Of a DNA stretch of 44,972 nucleotides, positions 1 through 9,700 are shown one piece after another. How positions within the stretch are numbered: the stretch's first letter is position 1; the number at the start of each line of letters is the position of its first letter. The stretch covers positions 1 to 44,972 of the forward strand of contig JAHDIP010000023.1 in NCBI GenBank assembly GCA_020630735.1, written 5' to 3'. The translations under genes and the position numbers were made by a program. Below the pieces are notes generated by a model. The model ran no database searches, was not told the origin of the DNA, and was given only the letters and a program-made list of their open reading frames with translations. Source of the stretch: Saprospiraceae bacterium. GTDB taxonomy: Bacteria > Bacteroidota > Bacteroidia > Chitinophagales > Saprospiraceae.

Positions 1-75
1 TGCAAACTACGCTTAGCAGATTGGGTTGTTTTTTGGACTTAAAGTAAATTTTAAACAAATGAAACGACCATGATT

Positions 76-130
76 AAATAGTCTTTAAACCTGCCTGCCG
101 GCAGGCAGGCACACAAAGGAATGACTATTT
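76..130. repeat. Long imperfect hairpin around a GC-rich 20-bp perfect palindrome
   Basis: Positions 90-109 read CCTGCCTGCCGGCAGGCAGG, a perfect palindrome (10+10) that stands out in AT-rich DNA. It is flanked by an outer inverted repeat, AAATAGTC at 76-83 and GACTATTT at 123-130, so the whole stretch can fold as one hairpin. It lies about 50 bp upstream of the start of the first gene. I infer a dispersed palindromic repeat (REP-like) or a terminator of an upstream gene outside the window; the missing T-run argues against a simple terminator. Confidence 0.6.
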
Positions 131-178
131 CATCTTGGCAAGTTCCATTTGACCATTAGGAAAAATAAATATAGACAA

Positions 179-1855
179 ATGAAAAAAAGTAGCTTATTAC
201 TTGGTAGTCTATTATTCGCAGTATCAATAGTCGCTCAAAATCGACACTTTCTATACGTCGATAAATTTGACGAAATACTAGACGATCCAACGAAGCAAGC
301 AGAATTATTAGAGTATGCACAAGAAGCGGGCTTTGACTGTTTGATGTTTTACGGTTTACACAGAGTTCACAATAACCATAATTTAACAAATCCGACAACT
401 AACCAAATTTTAGCCGACTTTATCAAAGAAGCCAAAACGAATTACGGAATACTAGAAGCAACAGCAATAGGAGAGAGTGCCTCTTTTTTCGAAACAAGAA
501 TAGATGCTTATAATAACACCCGCAGCGATCCATTAGAAAAATTTGATAGCTATAATTTAGAGTTTGAATTTTGGAATACCCCTTTGGTAACAAATGGTGG
601 CTATTATTGTACGACTTATTTAGAGCAAAATAACTTAGCTTGCGATACCTCTGGCGCAATCGAATTTTATCTCGAACAATTAGAAGGCATCAAACTACTA
701 GCAGAAGCAAATACACATGATATCTTAACCGAAACTTATGTGGGCTGGCCGAACCAAGGGCAATGCCACCAAATCGCAGCAGTTGCTGATCGCATTTTGG
801 TGCACGCTTATCGTACCGACCCGATTACAGCATATGCTTATACCGAAAACCGTTTGGAGTACTTTGGTACGAGTACCAATCCTGTAGATCTCTCTATTAT
901 TTATTCTTCAGAACCCAATTTTATGGGGCCTTGGCTAACAGCAAATTCTTTGCAAGCAGCAGAGGATATATACATGGCAGATTATAATGCCACATCTGAA
1001 TCATGGAAAAATAATATTAACCTTTTAGGCTTTAGTTATTTTACATACATTTACATGCCACCTATTCAAAATTGTGATATTCCACAACAAATAACAAGTG
1101 AAGTATTTTCTGGAAATGTAGCAAAAATTAATTGGCTTTTTGAGGAGGGTGTTGAAAAATATAAAATACGTTATCGACCAATAGCTACGACGACTTGGAC
1201 AGAAGTTTTTTCAAGAGGTGCTTATCGTTTTCTAAATGGATTAAGCCCGATGACGAATTACGAATACCAACTCAAAACAGTTTGTGCAGGCGATAATTCG
1301 ATTTGGTCAGGGAGTTATCAATTAACAACCTTGAGCGATGCTTGTGATTTAGCACCTACATCTACAGTTACCTTTGTAGATGTCAATTCTATGTTGGTTA
1401 ATTGGGAAAGTAATCCTGATGATGTAAAGTATAAAATTAAGTATCGCCCAATAGGTGGTACTTGGATAATTGAGACGATCAATAGTACAAGTAAAACATT
1501 GGTGGGTTTGTCTCCAGCAACGATCTATCAATACAAGATCAAAACAAAATGCTTAAGTGGCTGGATTAATTGGACGGCAGTTGCAACATTCGAAACACCA
1601 GACCTTCCGACGAATAGGTTGAGCGATGAGTCGCAAATAATTATTTTTCCAAACCCTTCCAGTGGTAGTATAGCGGTACAAAATAGCCCGACTGTAAAAG
1701 CGGTAAATATTTATTCCTTGAATGGAAAATTACACCAAACGGTAGAGCAAAATTTTACAGTTATTGATATTCGTAATTTATCAGAAGGTATCTATATTAT
1801 AAAATTAGTACTTGAAGATGGAAGTAGTGTTCATCAAAAATTGCTTAAACATTAA
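179..1855 (+). CDS. Secreted protein with unrecognised N-terminal domain, two FN3 domains and a T9SS type A sorting domain
   Basis: This is a 558-residue exported protein. The start is taken at ATG 179, because the ORF extends upstream only to a TTG at 149 and the ATG gives a clean signal peptide (MKKSSLLLGSLLFAVSIVAQ). Residues about 21-295 form an alpha/beta-looking domain with aromatic and acidic segments (CLMFYGL, YVGWPNQGQ) that may be a TIM-barrel glycoside-hydrolase-like fold; I do not recognise the family. Residues about 299-385 and 389-474 are fibronectin type III domains. Residues about 485-558 (IIFPNPSSGSI, then LSEGIYIIKL) are a T9SS type A C-terminal sorting domain. The same CDIP-starting FN3 pair and tail occur in the GH8 and GH9 enzymes of this window, which suggests a role on polysaccharide. 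It probably forms an operon with the next gene, 6 bp downstream. Confidence 0.85.
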   Translation: MKKSSLLLGSLLFAVSIVAQNRHFLYVDKFDEILDDPTKQAELLEYAQEAGFDCLMFYGLHRVHNNHNLTNPTTNQILADFIKEAKTNYGILEATAIGESASFFETRIDAYNNTRSDPLEKFDSYNLEFEFWNTPLVTNGGYYCTTYLEQNNLACDTSGAIEFYLEQLEGIKLLAEANTHDILTETYVGWPNQGQCHQIAAVADRILVHAYRTDPITAYAYTENRLEYFGTSTNPVDLSIIYSSEPNFMGPWLTANSLQAAEDIYMADYNATSESWKNNINLLGFSYFTYIYMPPIQNCDIPQQITSEVFSGNVAKINWLFEEGVEKYKIRYRPIATTTWTEVFSRGAYRFLNGLSPMTNYEYQLKTVCAGDNSIWSGSYQLTTLSDACDLAPTSTVTFVDVNSMLVNWESNPDDVKYKIKYRPIGGTWIIETINSTSKTLVGLSPATIYQYKIKTKCLSGWINWTAVATFETPDLPTNRLSDESQIIIFPNPSSGSIAVQNSPTVKAVNIYSLNGKLHQTVEQNFTVIDIRNLSEGIYIIKLVLEDGSSVHQKLLKH

Positions 1856-1861
1856 TCCTAA

Positions 1862-2710
1862 ATGAAAAATACATTTTTACTTTTTCTTTGTCAATTGATT
1901 ATTATGTCAACCTTTGCACAAGACAAACCAGCTTATTTGTTATACAACTCGAAAGGGAAAAAAGTATCCTACAAAAAAATGATGAAGTCTCTGAACAAAC
2001 AAGATATCATCCTTTTTGGCGAATACCACAACGACCCCATTGCACATTGGTTGCAACTCGAAGTCAGCCAGAGCCTAGAACAAAACAGGCCCTTAATAAT
2101 GGGAGCAGAAATGTTTGAAACAGATAATCAGATTCCGTTGACACAATACATTAAAGGAGAAATCGACGAAGCCGCTTTAGATTCTTTAGCTCGTCTGTGG
2201 CCCAATTACAAAACCGATTATGCACCATTAGTCAATTTTGCGAAAGCAAAAAAAATACCCTTTATCGCTACCAATGTACCACGTCGTTATGCACGTATGG
2301 TGTTCCGTCAAGGAATGGCTTCATTAGATACCTTGACTGCTGAAGATAAAGCCTGGATTGTGCCCTTGCCCTTTCCTTTTGATGTCACTTTACCAGGCTA
2401 CAAAAATATGTTAGATATGGCAGATGGCAATGAAGATTTTCCGAAAGCACAAGCGATCAAAGACGCAACAATGGCGCATTTTATTTTAGAACATTATAAG
2501 CTTAATCATAGCTTCATACATTTTAATGGTACCTATCATTCCGATAATTATGAAGGTATTTTATGGTACCTTAAACAACGAAAACCAGATTTGAATTACG
2601 GAACAATCAGCACTGTTTTACAAAAAGACATTAGCTCACTTAGTGAAGAAAATAAAGGGCTAGCAGATTTTATTATCTGCATTCCTGACAATATGACGAG
2701 GACGTATTAA
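1862..2710 (+). CDS. ChaN/Tiki-like haem-binding (DUF399) family protein
   Basis: This 282-residue protein starts with a signal peptide (MKNTFLLFLCQLIIMSTFAQ). The family signature is visible: LFGEYHNDP at residues 51-59, MGAEMFE at 80-86, TNVPRRYARMV at 137-147, and FNGTYHSDNYEG at 221-232. ChaN proteins are Fe/haem-binding lipoproteins or periplasmic proteins linked to haem and iron uptake, related to the Tiki/PrgY/TraB fold where the GExH and His motifs bind metal. No lipobox cysteine follows the signal peptide, so this copy is probably soluble or periplasmic. It starts 6 bp after the preceding gene and is followed by a strong terminator. Haem binding itself is inferred from the family. 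Confidence 0.85.
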   Translation: MKNTFLLFLCQLIIMSTFAQDKPAYLLYNSKGKKVSYKKMMKSLNKQDIILFGEYHNDPIAHWLQLEVSQSLEQNRPLIMGAEMFETDNQIPLTQYIKGEIDEAALDSLARLWPNYKTDYAPLVNFAKAKKIPFIATNVPRRYARMVFRQGMASLDTLTAEDKAWIVPLPFPFDVTLPGYKNMLDMADGNEDFPKAQAIKDATMAHFILEHYKLNHSFIHFNGTYHSDNYEGILWYLKQRKPDLNYGTISTVLQKDISSLSEENKGLADFIICIPDNMTRTY

Positions 2711-2728
2711 GATGACATCTGATACAGG

Positions 2729-2766
2729 AAAAGGCTATCGCAGTAGAACGATAGCCTTTTCTTTTT
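2729..2766 (+). terminator. Intrinsic terminator after the ChaN-like gene
   Basis: An 11-bp perfect stem (AAAGGCTATCG at 2730-2740 with CGATAGCCTTT at 2749-2759) and an 8-nt loop run into CTTTTTAG. It lies 19 bp after the stop codon and closes the first two-gene unit. Confidence 0.85.
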
Positions 2767-2872
2767 AGTTCGTGCTCAATGTTATACAGACACCAAAATA
2801 GTTTTTGGATTGCCAAACGATTAAAACTACTGAAAAACAAACCTTAGCTAGTCATGATGATCTGTTATAGTT

Positions 2873-3910
2873 CTACATCAAGACTCCGTTCACGGCTTTT
2901 ACTGCTTCTGGGATATCTTCATCATTCAACATTTCTTTCAAGTCGATTTCGATGACACGTGTGAGTGCTAACATGGGAATATCATTGCCCAATCCTTCAA
3001 ATGGATTTTCACTATAGTCACCGATTAATTCCATCATCAGATAAACCCAACCAACTAGTACTGTGAATGGAATAGAAATCCAAGCACCAAAATGACTGAT
3101 TTCATGAAAAGTAGAAACCATACCAAGCGGTAGTAATAAAATAAAAATGGCAACGAAATAAAAACTCATACTTCCATATTGACGAGGTAGTGGAAATTTC
3201 TTTATTCGTTCACACTTTCCTTGATGCGTATAAAAATCATTTAGTAATTTTTGCAACTCCATATGGCGGAAGTCATCAATTAAGCCTGCAGCACGCAAAC
3301 CTTTTAAATCTTGCGATTGTTGGTCGATGATTTGAGTAGCCGTATTTTTATAATTAATCAACCGTTCTAATTCATCTGCGGGCAAAAACTCTTTCAGTTC
3401 TTCTTCTGTTACTCCATCGTTAGATAAATTAACACCAAAGTTTTTTTGTCTTTTTTCATTAAACCGTTGAACATGGCCACCCTGTGCCAAGTGTTCCCAA
3501 GGAGTAGAGATAAGCAATTGACTTCTCAAAGCATAAAGCCATCCAATATGACGATAGAGAAGCTTTTTGTGAATAGCATGAATTTCTTCTTTGCTTAAAT
3601 TTTCTTCAGTAAATTGATTTGTTACAAAAGCTTTTACTGTTGCACCCCACATTCGGCTACTATTGATAATAGCACCCCAAATTTTTCGAGCTTCCCAAAG
3701 TCTATCGTAAGCACTGTTATTTTTGAAACCTACATAAAAGGCAACTGCTGTACCTATCACTGAAAGCGGCAACCACGGAATATGTAACCATTCCCAATGG
3801 AAAAATTCGAATAATGCAGTAACAGTTGTTGCCCAAGCGGTAATCCAGAGGATATGACCACCAGAAAAACGTAAAATATCAATAATGTTAAAATTCTTCT
3901 TTATATACAT
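2873..3910 (-). CDS. Bestrophin-like (UPF0187 family) membrane channel
   Basis: This 345-residue protein has the arrangement of bacterial bestrophin homologues: two hydrophobic segments near the N-terminus (residues about 13-36 and 43-60), the conserved stretch VGFKNNSAYDRLWEARKIWG just after them, a cytoplasmic helical middle, and two more membrane segments at about 245-290 followed by GDYSENPFEG near residue 312, which matches the family's D/N-P-F-G element. Family members form pentameric anion or cation channels in the inner membrane. It is divergent from folD and convergent with the ChaN-like gene. The ATG at 3908-3910 is the natural start. The ion selectivity cannot be read from sequence. 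Confidence 0.88.
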   Translation of the reverse strand: MYIKKNFNIIDILRFSGGHILWITAWATTVTALFEFFHWEWLHIPWLPLSVIGTAVAFYVGFKNNSAYDRLWEARKIWGAIINSSRMWGATVKAFVTNQFTEENLSKEEIHAIHKKLLYRHIGWLYALRSQLLISTPWEHLAQGGHVQRFNEKRQKNFGVNLSNDGVTEEELKEFLPADELERLINYKNTATQIIDQQSQDLKGLRAAGLIDDFRHMELQKLLNDFYTHQGKCERIKKFPLPRQYGSMSFYFVAIFILLLPLGMVSTFHEISHFGAWISIPFTVLVGWVYLMMELIGDYSENPFEGLGNDIPMLALTRVIEIDLKEMLNDEDIPEAVKAVNGVLM

Positions 3911-3947
3911 CTGATTTCATTTTTTGATGATGAGGTAAAAACCAAAG

Positions 3948-3955
3948 CAAAAATA
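3948..3955 (-). promoter_or_regulatory. Candidate -7 element for the bestrophin gene
   Basis: The minus strand reads TATTTTTG, which fits the Bacteroidota -7 consensus TAnnTTTG, about 38 bp upstream of the bestrophin start. No TTTG -33 box sits at the usual 19-21 bp, so the call is tentative. Confidence 0.3.
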
Positions 3956-4058
3956 ATAATCTTCCTTAAAAAGAGCTTGTCTATTTTGGTCAAAATATAA
4001 AATCGAAACAAATACATAATCAATGTGTTCAATTTTCAACTTCTTACAGTACTTTTTA

Positions 4059-4066
4059 TACTTTTG
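4059..4066 (+). promoter_or_regulatory. -7 promoter element of folD
   Basis: TACTTTTG matches TAnnTTTG and ends 14 bp before the folD ATG, implying a very short leader of about 8 nt beginning near 4073. An A/G-rich AAAGGAAACT precedes the ATG. The -33 element is not clear. Confidence 0.5.
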
Positions 4067-4080
4067 CAAAAAAGGAAACT

Positions 4081-4965
4081 ATGAATATTATTGATGGAAA
4101 ATTATTAGCTAAAACGATTAAAGAAGAAATCGCTTTGGAGGTCGAAAAACTTGTAAACGGAGGCAACAAGAAACCTCACTTAGCAGCCGTTTTGGTTGGC
4201 GATGACCCTGCAAGTCAGTCCTATGTGCGTAGCAAAGTACGTTCTTGCGAGCAAGTCGGTTTCGATTCTACCTTAGTTCGCAAAGAAGCTGATATTACCG
4301 AAAGCGACTTATTGGAAATCATAGACAAGTTAAATGCCGATGATGCAATCGATGGTTTTATCGTTCAACTTCCATTACCAAAGCATATTAATGAGGAAAA
4401 AATTACCTTAGCTATTGATCCCAAAAAAGATGTAGACGGTTTCCATCCTACCAATTTTGGTCGCATGGCACAAGGATTACCCTGCTATTTACCCGCCACA
4501 CCTTTTGGTATATTGCAAATGTTGAAACGATATGATATAGATGTTGAAGGCAAAGAATGTGTTGTTTTAGGTCGTAGTAACATTGTAGGCTCACCTATTA
4601 GTATTCTCTTATCTCGTAAAGCTACACCTGGCAATGCAACTGTAGTATTATGCCATAGCCGAACGAAAGACCTTGCCGCCCATACCAAAAGAGCAGATAT
4701 TTTGATCGTTGCCTTAGGGAAACCTGAGTTTATTACAGCTGATATGGTCAAAGAAGGTGCTGTTGTGATAGATGTAGGGATCAATAGAGTAGATGACGAA
4801 ACAGCGAAAAGAGGTTATCGCTTAAGAGGAGATGTAAAATATGATGAAGTGGCTCCTAAATGTAGCTATATTACTCCTGTTCCTGGTGGTGTAGGTCCCA
4901 TGACAGTTACCTCTTTATTAATGAACACGCTAAAAGCTTGTAAGGGAGATGTTTATCGAAAATAA
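4081..4965 (+). CDS. folD: Bifunctional methylenetetrahydrofolate dehydrogenase / methenyltetrahydrofolate cyclohydrolase
   Basis: FolD oxidises 5,10-methylene-THF to 5,10-methenyl-THF with NADP+ and hydrolyses it to 10-formyl-THF, supplying one-carbon units for purines and formyl-Met-tRNA in the cytoplasm. The 294-residue length is normal. The substrate motif SQSYVRSK holds the catalytic Tyr48 and Lys52. Gln96 lies in DGFIVQLPLP and Asp119 in KDVDGFHP. The nucleotide-binding segment is VVLGRSNIVGSP (161-172), and the signature TPVPGGVGPMT is at 265-275. All key residues are present. It is monocistronic, with its own -7 element just upstream. Confidence 0.98.
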   Translation: MNIIDGKLLAKTIKEEIALEVEKLVNGGNKKPHLAAVLVGDDPASQSYVRSKVRSCEQVGFDSTLVRKEADITESDLLEIIDKLNADDAIDGFIVQLPLPKHINEEKITLAIDPKKDVDGFHPTNFGRMAQGLPCYLPATPFGILQMLKRYDIDVEGKECVVLGRSNIVGSPISILLSRKATPGNATVVLCHSRTKDLAAHTKRADILIVALGKPEFITADMVKEGAVVIDVGINRVDDETAKRGYRLRGDVKYDEVAPKCSYITPVPGGVGPMTVTSLLMNTLKACKGDVYRK

Positions 4966-5238
4966 AAAGAGTGCAATATCTGCTTTTTTTTGCCTAAAAG
5001 AATGTCATTAGCTCCTATTGGTTGATTTTTATACATCAACGGAATATTGGTGGTATCGTACTTTTAATCCTTCTGCATTCCAAAAAACATTTAGTTTTTA
5101 GTATATTAACAATAAATATGGTTTTTTCCACGACATTTTATAATGCTTTTAGGCATAAAAATTAAAAAAAATAGTCTTTATAAGTATCATGTGTCCTCTA
5201 AAAAACACGTACTCTTTATTTTTGAGAAAATTATTATA

Positions 5239-5766
5239 ATGGATTGTATAAAAGGAACAGATAAAATCACTTCTGATATTATTCAATTGCTTGGCAAATT
5301 AGACAATACTTCTTACAAACAACCACTTGAAATCTTCAATGGATCAAGTTTGGGACAACACTTTAGGCATATTCTCGATTTTTATAACTGCTTAGTTAGA
5401 GATGAAGCAAAAGGTCTAATTGATTATGCGTCAAGAGAAAGAGACCCAAAAGTAGAAGTTGATACAGCAGTGGCTTCAGCGGCTTTCTTAAACATTAGTG
5501 CTAAGGTTCATCAGATGGATATCGAACAAACCATTCAAGTAAAAGCGGATTTTTCTGAAATCATTGATAAGAAACCAGTTGTTCAATCTTCTTTAGGAAG
5601 AGAATTGATGTTTGCTTATGACCATGCTTTGCATCATTTGGCTATGATAAAAATTGGATTACAGACAAACTTTCCTCACATTTGCATCGACGAAAAATTA
5701 GGTGTAGCTCCTTCTACTTTAAAATTTCAAAAAGGTAGTGCCGCTCCTAGTGAAACAAATGCATAA
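5239..5766 (+). CDS. DinB-like four-helix metal-binding protein
   Basis: This 175-residue cytoplasmic protein looks like the DinB/YfiT superfamily: mostly helical, with histidines spaced as in the metal site, GQHFRHILDFY at residues 39-49 (His41, His44) and YDHALHHLAMIKIG at 127-140 (His129, His132, His133). DinB-like proteins bind a divalent metal and often act in thiol-dependent transfer reactions, but many are unassigned, and the partner thiol cannot be inferred here. The start is placed at ATG 5239. An in-frame extension to 5143 adds a Lys-rich AT-derived segment with no counterpart in the family. It is followed after 33 bp by prmA and may be cotranscribed with it. Confidence 0.75.
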   Translation: MDCIKGTDKITSDIIQLLGKLDNTSYKQPLEIFNGSSLGQHFRHILDFYNCLVRDEAKGLIDYASRERDPKVEVDTAVASAAFLNISAKVHQMDIEQTIQVKADFSEIIDKKPVVQSSLGRELMFAYDHALHHLAMIKIGLQTNFPHICIDEKLGVAPSTLKFQKGSAAPSETNA

Positions 5767-5799
5767 GTTAGTTTGATTTATGCATCAATGGCATAAATC

Positions 5800-6618
5800 A
5801 TGAATTACTACAAGTATAGTTTCCAATACGATGGCGATAATGAAATCTTACTGGCTTTTTTGAGTCAATTACCTTTTGACACCTTTGAAGAGGAGGAGGG
5901 CTTTCATGCCTATATTTCAGAAGATAACCATAACGAAACTTTCCTGACAGAATTAAATGCTCTTAAAGAGCGAATGCAGTTTTCTGTCAAAGAAGAGTAT
6001 ATCCCCGCTCAAAATTGGAATGCCACTTGGGAAGCCAACTTTCATCCCATTTTAGTAGGCGATTATTGCGCAATACGAGCCAATTTTCATGCACCAATTC
6101 CTACCGTTAAGCACGAAATCATTATTCATCCCAAAATGGCTTTTGGAACAGGGCATCACGAAACCACTTTTATGGTGATTGAGCGCATGCAATCGATTCC
6201 TTTTACAGGCAAAAAAACATTAGATTATGGATGTGGAACGGGCGTTTTAGCAATTCTTGCTGCTTTCGAAAATGCCTCAATTATTGATGCCATAGATATC
6301 GATCCTTTGTCTTACGAAAATACAGTTGAAAATTGCGAAAACAATGGTGTTTCTTCAGTGAATAGTATTCGGGGAGTACTGTCTGATATAGAAACAGATG
6401 ATTACGATGTCATTTTAGCCAATATAAATCGGCATGTTATTTTAGAGAATTTTGCTCTTTTAAGCCAAAAAGCAAAGAAAAATGGTCTTTTAATCATTTC
6501 AGGCATACTTCATTCAGATGAATCCCTAATTCTCGAAAATGCCACTCAGCATTCCTTCAAATTACGAGACAAAAAAGAAAAAAATGGCTGGCTTTGCCTC
6601 ACTTTTGAACGAATTTGA
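5800..6618 (+). CDS. prmA: Ribosomal protein L11 methyltransferase
   Basis: PrmA uses S-adenosylmethionine to trimethylate ribosomal protein L11. The 272-residue protein has the N-terminal substrate-recognition domain, the linker motif MAFGTGHHETT (113-123), SAM motif I LDYGCGTGVLAI (141-152), the acidic loop AIDIDP (164-169) and the active-site stretch LANINRHVI (206-214). All are typical of PrmA; the length is slightly short, as is usual in Bacteroidota. It lies 33 bp after the DinB-like gene. The stop codon sits inside a pair of alternative hairpins. Confidence 0.95.
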   Translation: MNYYKYSFQYDGDNEILLAFLSQLPFDTFEEEEGFHAYISEDNHNETFLTELNALKERMQFSVKEEYIPAQNWNATWEANFHPILVGDYCAIRANFHAPIPTVKHEIIIHPKMAFGTGHHETTFMVIERMQSIPFTGKKTLDYGCGTGVLAILAAFENASIIDAIDIDPLSYENTVENCENNGVSSVNSIRGVLSDIETDDYDVILANINRHVILENFALLSQKAKKNGLLIISGILHSDESLILENATQHSFKLRDKKEKNGWLCLTFERI

Positions 6619-6639
6619 GTTCAAACGCTCAAATTTTAC
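6604..6639 (+). terminator. Overlapping alternative hairpins at the prmA stop codon
   Basis: Two mutually exclusive stems overlap: TTTGAAC (6604-6610) with GTTCAAA (6619-6625), and AATTTGAG (6612-6619) with CTCAAATT (6628-6635), the latter followed by TTAC. The second could be a weak terminator for prmA. The stop codon (6616-6618) falls within both. Confidence 0.35.
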
Positions 6640-6682
6640 AAAAAATAAGCTAAAAACAAGATGATAATTACAAATCAAAGCG

Positions 6683-6713
6683 TTTGGGTATAGTATAACT
6701 TTGTTTAACTTTG
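6683..6713 (+). promoter_or_regulatory. Bacteroidota-type promoter for the 1500-residue protein gene
   Basis: TTTG at 6683-6686 (-33) is followed after exactly 19 bp by TAACTTTG at 6706-6713 (-7), a full match to TTTG-N19-TAnnTTTG. A second overlapping TAACTTTG sits at 6696-6703. The predicted start of transcription is near 6720, about 50 nt before the ATG. Confidence 0.7.
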
Positions 6714-6768
6714 TATGCTCAAAATTTATCATATAACCAGAATACAAATCCAAAACTGATTCTACATT

Positions 6769-9700
6769 ATGAAGGGTAAATTACTTATAACTTTCCTCGC
6801 GCTTACTTTTTTTACATTCTCAGCCACAGCACAAGTCAAAATCACTCAATTTAAGGAAGACCCAATAGAGTTCATGCAACAGCTTGGTCAATTTATGACG
6901 ACCAGTAAGATGAAGGAGATGGAAGAGGTCTACAAAAAATTTGAAAAGTACCACAAAGAAGTTGCTTTTAGTGCTAGTCAAATGGAGCGAATTATTCGGA
7001 CTTCCAATAAAATGCTTGATCAAAAAATGACGGCAAGTTCATTTTTTAAACCTTACCTGAATGGTCTAACTATTGTGAAAAACACAGAGTTAGGAGATGA
7101 ACGTTTTAATAAATGGCATGTAGTACTTAATGAAATGCTAGATAATATTGAAAATCGTAAGAAAGGTCCTTTCAAAGATTTCTTATTATTTTCTCTTGAT
7201 TTTTTCGAAAAGAAAACTCTACGCTATTCTAAATCGGGTATCTCTTGGATCGGCGACGCTTTCAATTATGATATGCTTTACGAAGAAGGACCAAAAATAA
7301 AATATGAAAAAGTTGATCTTATAGGTGCTAGAGGAAAAGATACCATCTTAATTCAGGAAACTAAAGGAATTTTTAATCCTATTGACAAAATGTGGAAAGG
7401 AGAAGGTGGTAAGGTAACTTGGGAGCGTTTTGGATTAGGCGAAGATTACCACGCAGTATTAGGAGAATATGGGTTTGAAATGACAAAGAGTTTGTATGAA
7501 GTACCAAATGTGAAATTATATTATCCAACGCTCTTCAACACTAAAGCTATCGAAGGATCTTTTAAAGATAAAGTGGTCACCAAAAATAAAGCGACAGACG
7601 GTTCGTATCCTCGTTTCGAATCTAGAGACAGTATCCTCGTTATTGAAACCATCGGAGATGGTATCAAATATGTAGGTGGTTTTAGATTGCATGGCACTAC
7701 GGTTTATGGCTATGGTAGTAAAGAAAATAAAGCGACGATTGCTATTGCCAATCAAGAAGCCAAAAAATCTTTCTTTGGAAAGTCTGAATTATTTGTTATC
7801 AAGAAGGGAGAACGAATTGTAAGCGAACGGGTAGAAAGTTCTTTATATCTTGGTCAAGATTCAATTTATCACCCTTCCGTAAATGTTCGTTTCGAAATAC
7901 CACAGCGAGAACTCCGACTCAATCGAGGTGATAGAGGAAGTGATCGAAATCCATTTTATACTTCTTTTCACAATTCGAATATCGACTCCGATTATATCGA
8001 TTGGATGATGAATAGCGATTCTATTTTGATCGGGAAAAAACAAGCCAATACAAGTACCTTAAAAAAAGAAGTAGTGATTGAGTCTTTAAAGTTTTATCAG
8101 GATCGAGACTACGAACGTTTTCAAAATATATCAACTACGAATCCGCTTTCTACCTTGAAACTATTTTCGGATGAAGAAGGAAGTACATTTGTTGATGCAA
8201 GAAGATTGGCTAAACGATTAAACCCACGCTACGATATTACAACAATTCAAAGTTTGTTATATGATTTAGTGTCAAAAGGATTTATAAATTATGATAGTGA
8301 TGAACAGGTCGTCGAAATAAAAGATAAAGTATTTCATTATGCAGAAGCCAGTCAGAAAAAAGTAGATTATGATGAAATGCGATTGGTATCAAAAACAGAA
8401 GATTTGAATGCCGTTTTGTCTTTAGAAGATTACTCGGTCGAAACAAGTGGAGTAAAAAACGTAGAGTTTAGTTCTACTCAAAAAGTAGCCTTGAAACCCG
8501 TCAACGATCAGGTCACGATGAAACAAAATCGTAATCTAGATTTTGACGGACGAGTTTTTGCTGGCTTCGGTGTTTTTGAAGGAAAAGATTATAGTTTTGA
8601 TTACAATGGTTTTAATATCAAAATGGATTCTGTACGTTATATGGATATGTTTGTGCCTACAGGCGAAGAAGACAAAAATAAAAATCCAATAGCGCTTTCT
8701 ATAGGTTCAAGAATAGAACACCTTCAAGGCGTATTATTGATTGATGCCCCATCTAATAAATCAGGTGCAGAAGATATTGAGATGTTCCCATCTTTTCAGA
8801 GTAAAGGAAATTCTTATGTTTATTATGATGCTAAAGAAACGAAAGGAGGCTGCTACATGAGAGATTCTTTTTATTTTCAACTCAATCCTTTTAGTTTTAA
8901 TAGTTTAGATAATTTTACAGAAGAAGATATAAATTATAAAGGGACAATGGTGTCTGCATATATTTTTCCAGACTTTAAAGAGGTTTTAGTATTGCAAGAT
9001 GATGCCTCTTTAGGATTTGATACAGAGACGCCAGAAAAAGGCTACGATACTTATGTCAATAAAGGAAATTATAAAGGCAAAATACACTTGAGTAATGTAG
9101 GTTTTCTTGGAAAAGGAAATATAGAATACCTCGGATCTAATTCCAATTCTGATAGTATAATCTTCAAACCTTATCGAACGATTTCACTGGCAAAAGATTT
9201 TAATTTAGAAGAAGCACGAACAGTACCCGAATTTCCACAAGTTTCTGGTATTGACCTCAAAATTAATTGGGTGCCTTACCAAGATACGATGATTGTCATC
9301 AATACCGAAGCACCATTTGACGTATTCCAAGATGGCTTACATACGCTTGATGGAACTCTTGGTTTGACTCCTAAAGGCTTGCGTGGCGATGGTTTATTTG
9401 ATTGGGATAAAGGAAGTATGACGTCTAAGATTTTAGAGTTCGGTGCTCATTCTGTTGATTCTGATACGACGAATTTACAGATTAAAGCACTGAGCGCAGG
9501 TGATATTGCTTTGGATACCAGAAATGTAAAAGCTAGTCTCGACTTCGATAAAGGAATGGGAAATGTAAAAGCTAATTCTGATGAACTAACGACTACCTTA
9601 CCCTACAATAAATATCGAACTTCGATGAACGAGTTTATCTGGGATATGCAGGATGAAAAAATTACCTTCAAATCGGAACAAGGACAAATGGGATCGTTTG

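Noticed and set aside
149-178. TTG-initiated extension of the first secreted protein
   Set aside because: It adds ten charged residues ahead of a complete signal peptide that starts at ATG 179.
4966-4990. Possible terminator after folD
   Set aside because: The A-rich and T-rich arms pair only weakly (AAAAAG/CTTTTT), and no convincing GC stem exists.
5143-5238. Longer start of the DinB-like protein
   Set aside because: The extra 32 residues are Lys/Ile-rich AT-derived sequence in a region that looks intergenic, and the family begins near MDCIKGTDK.
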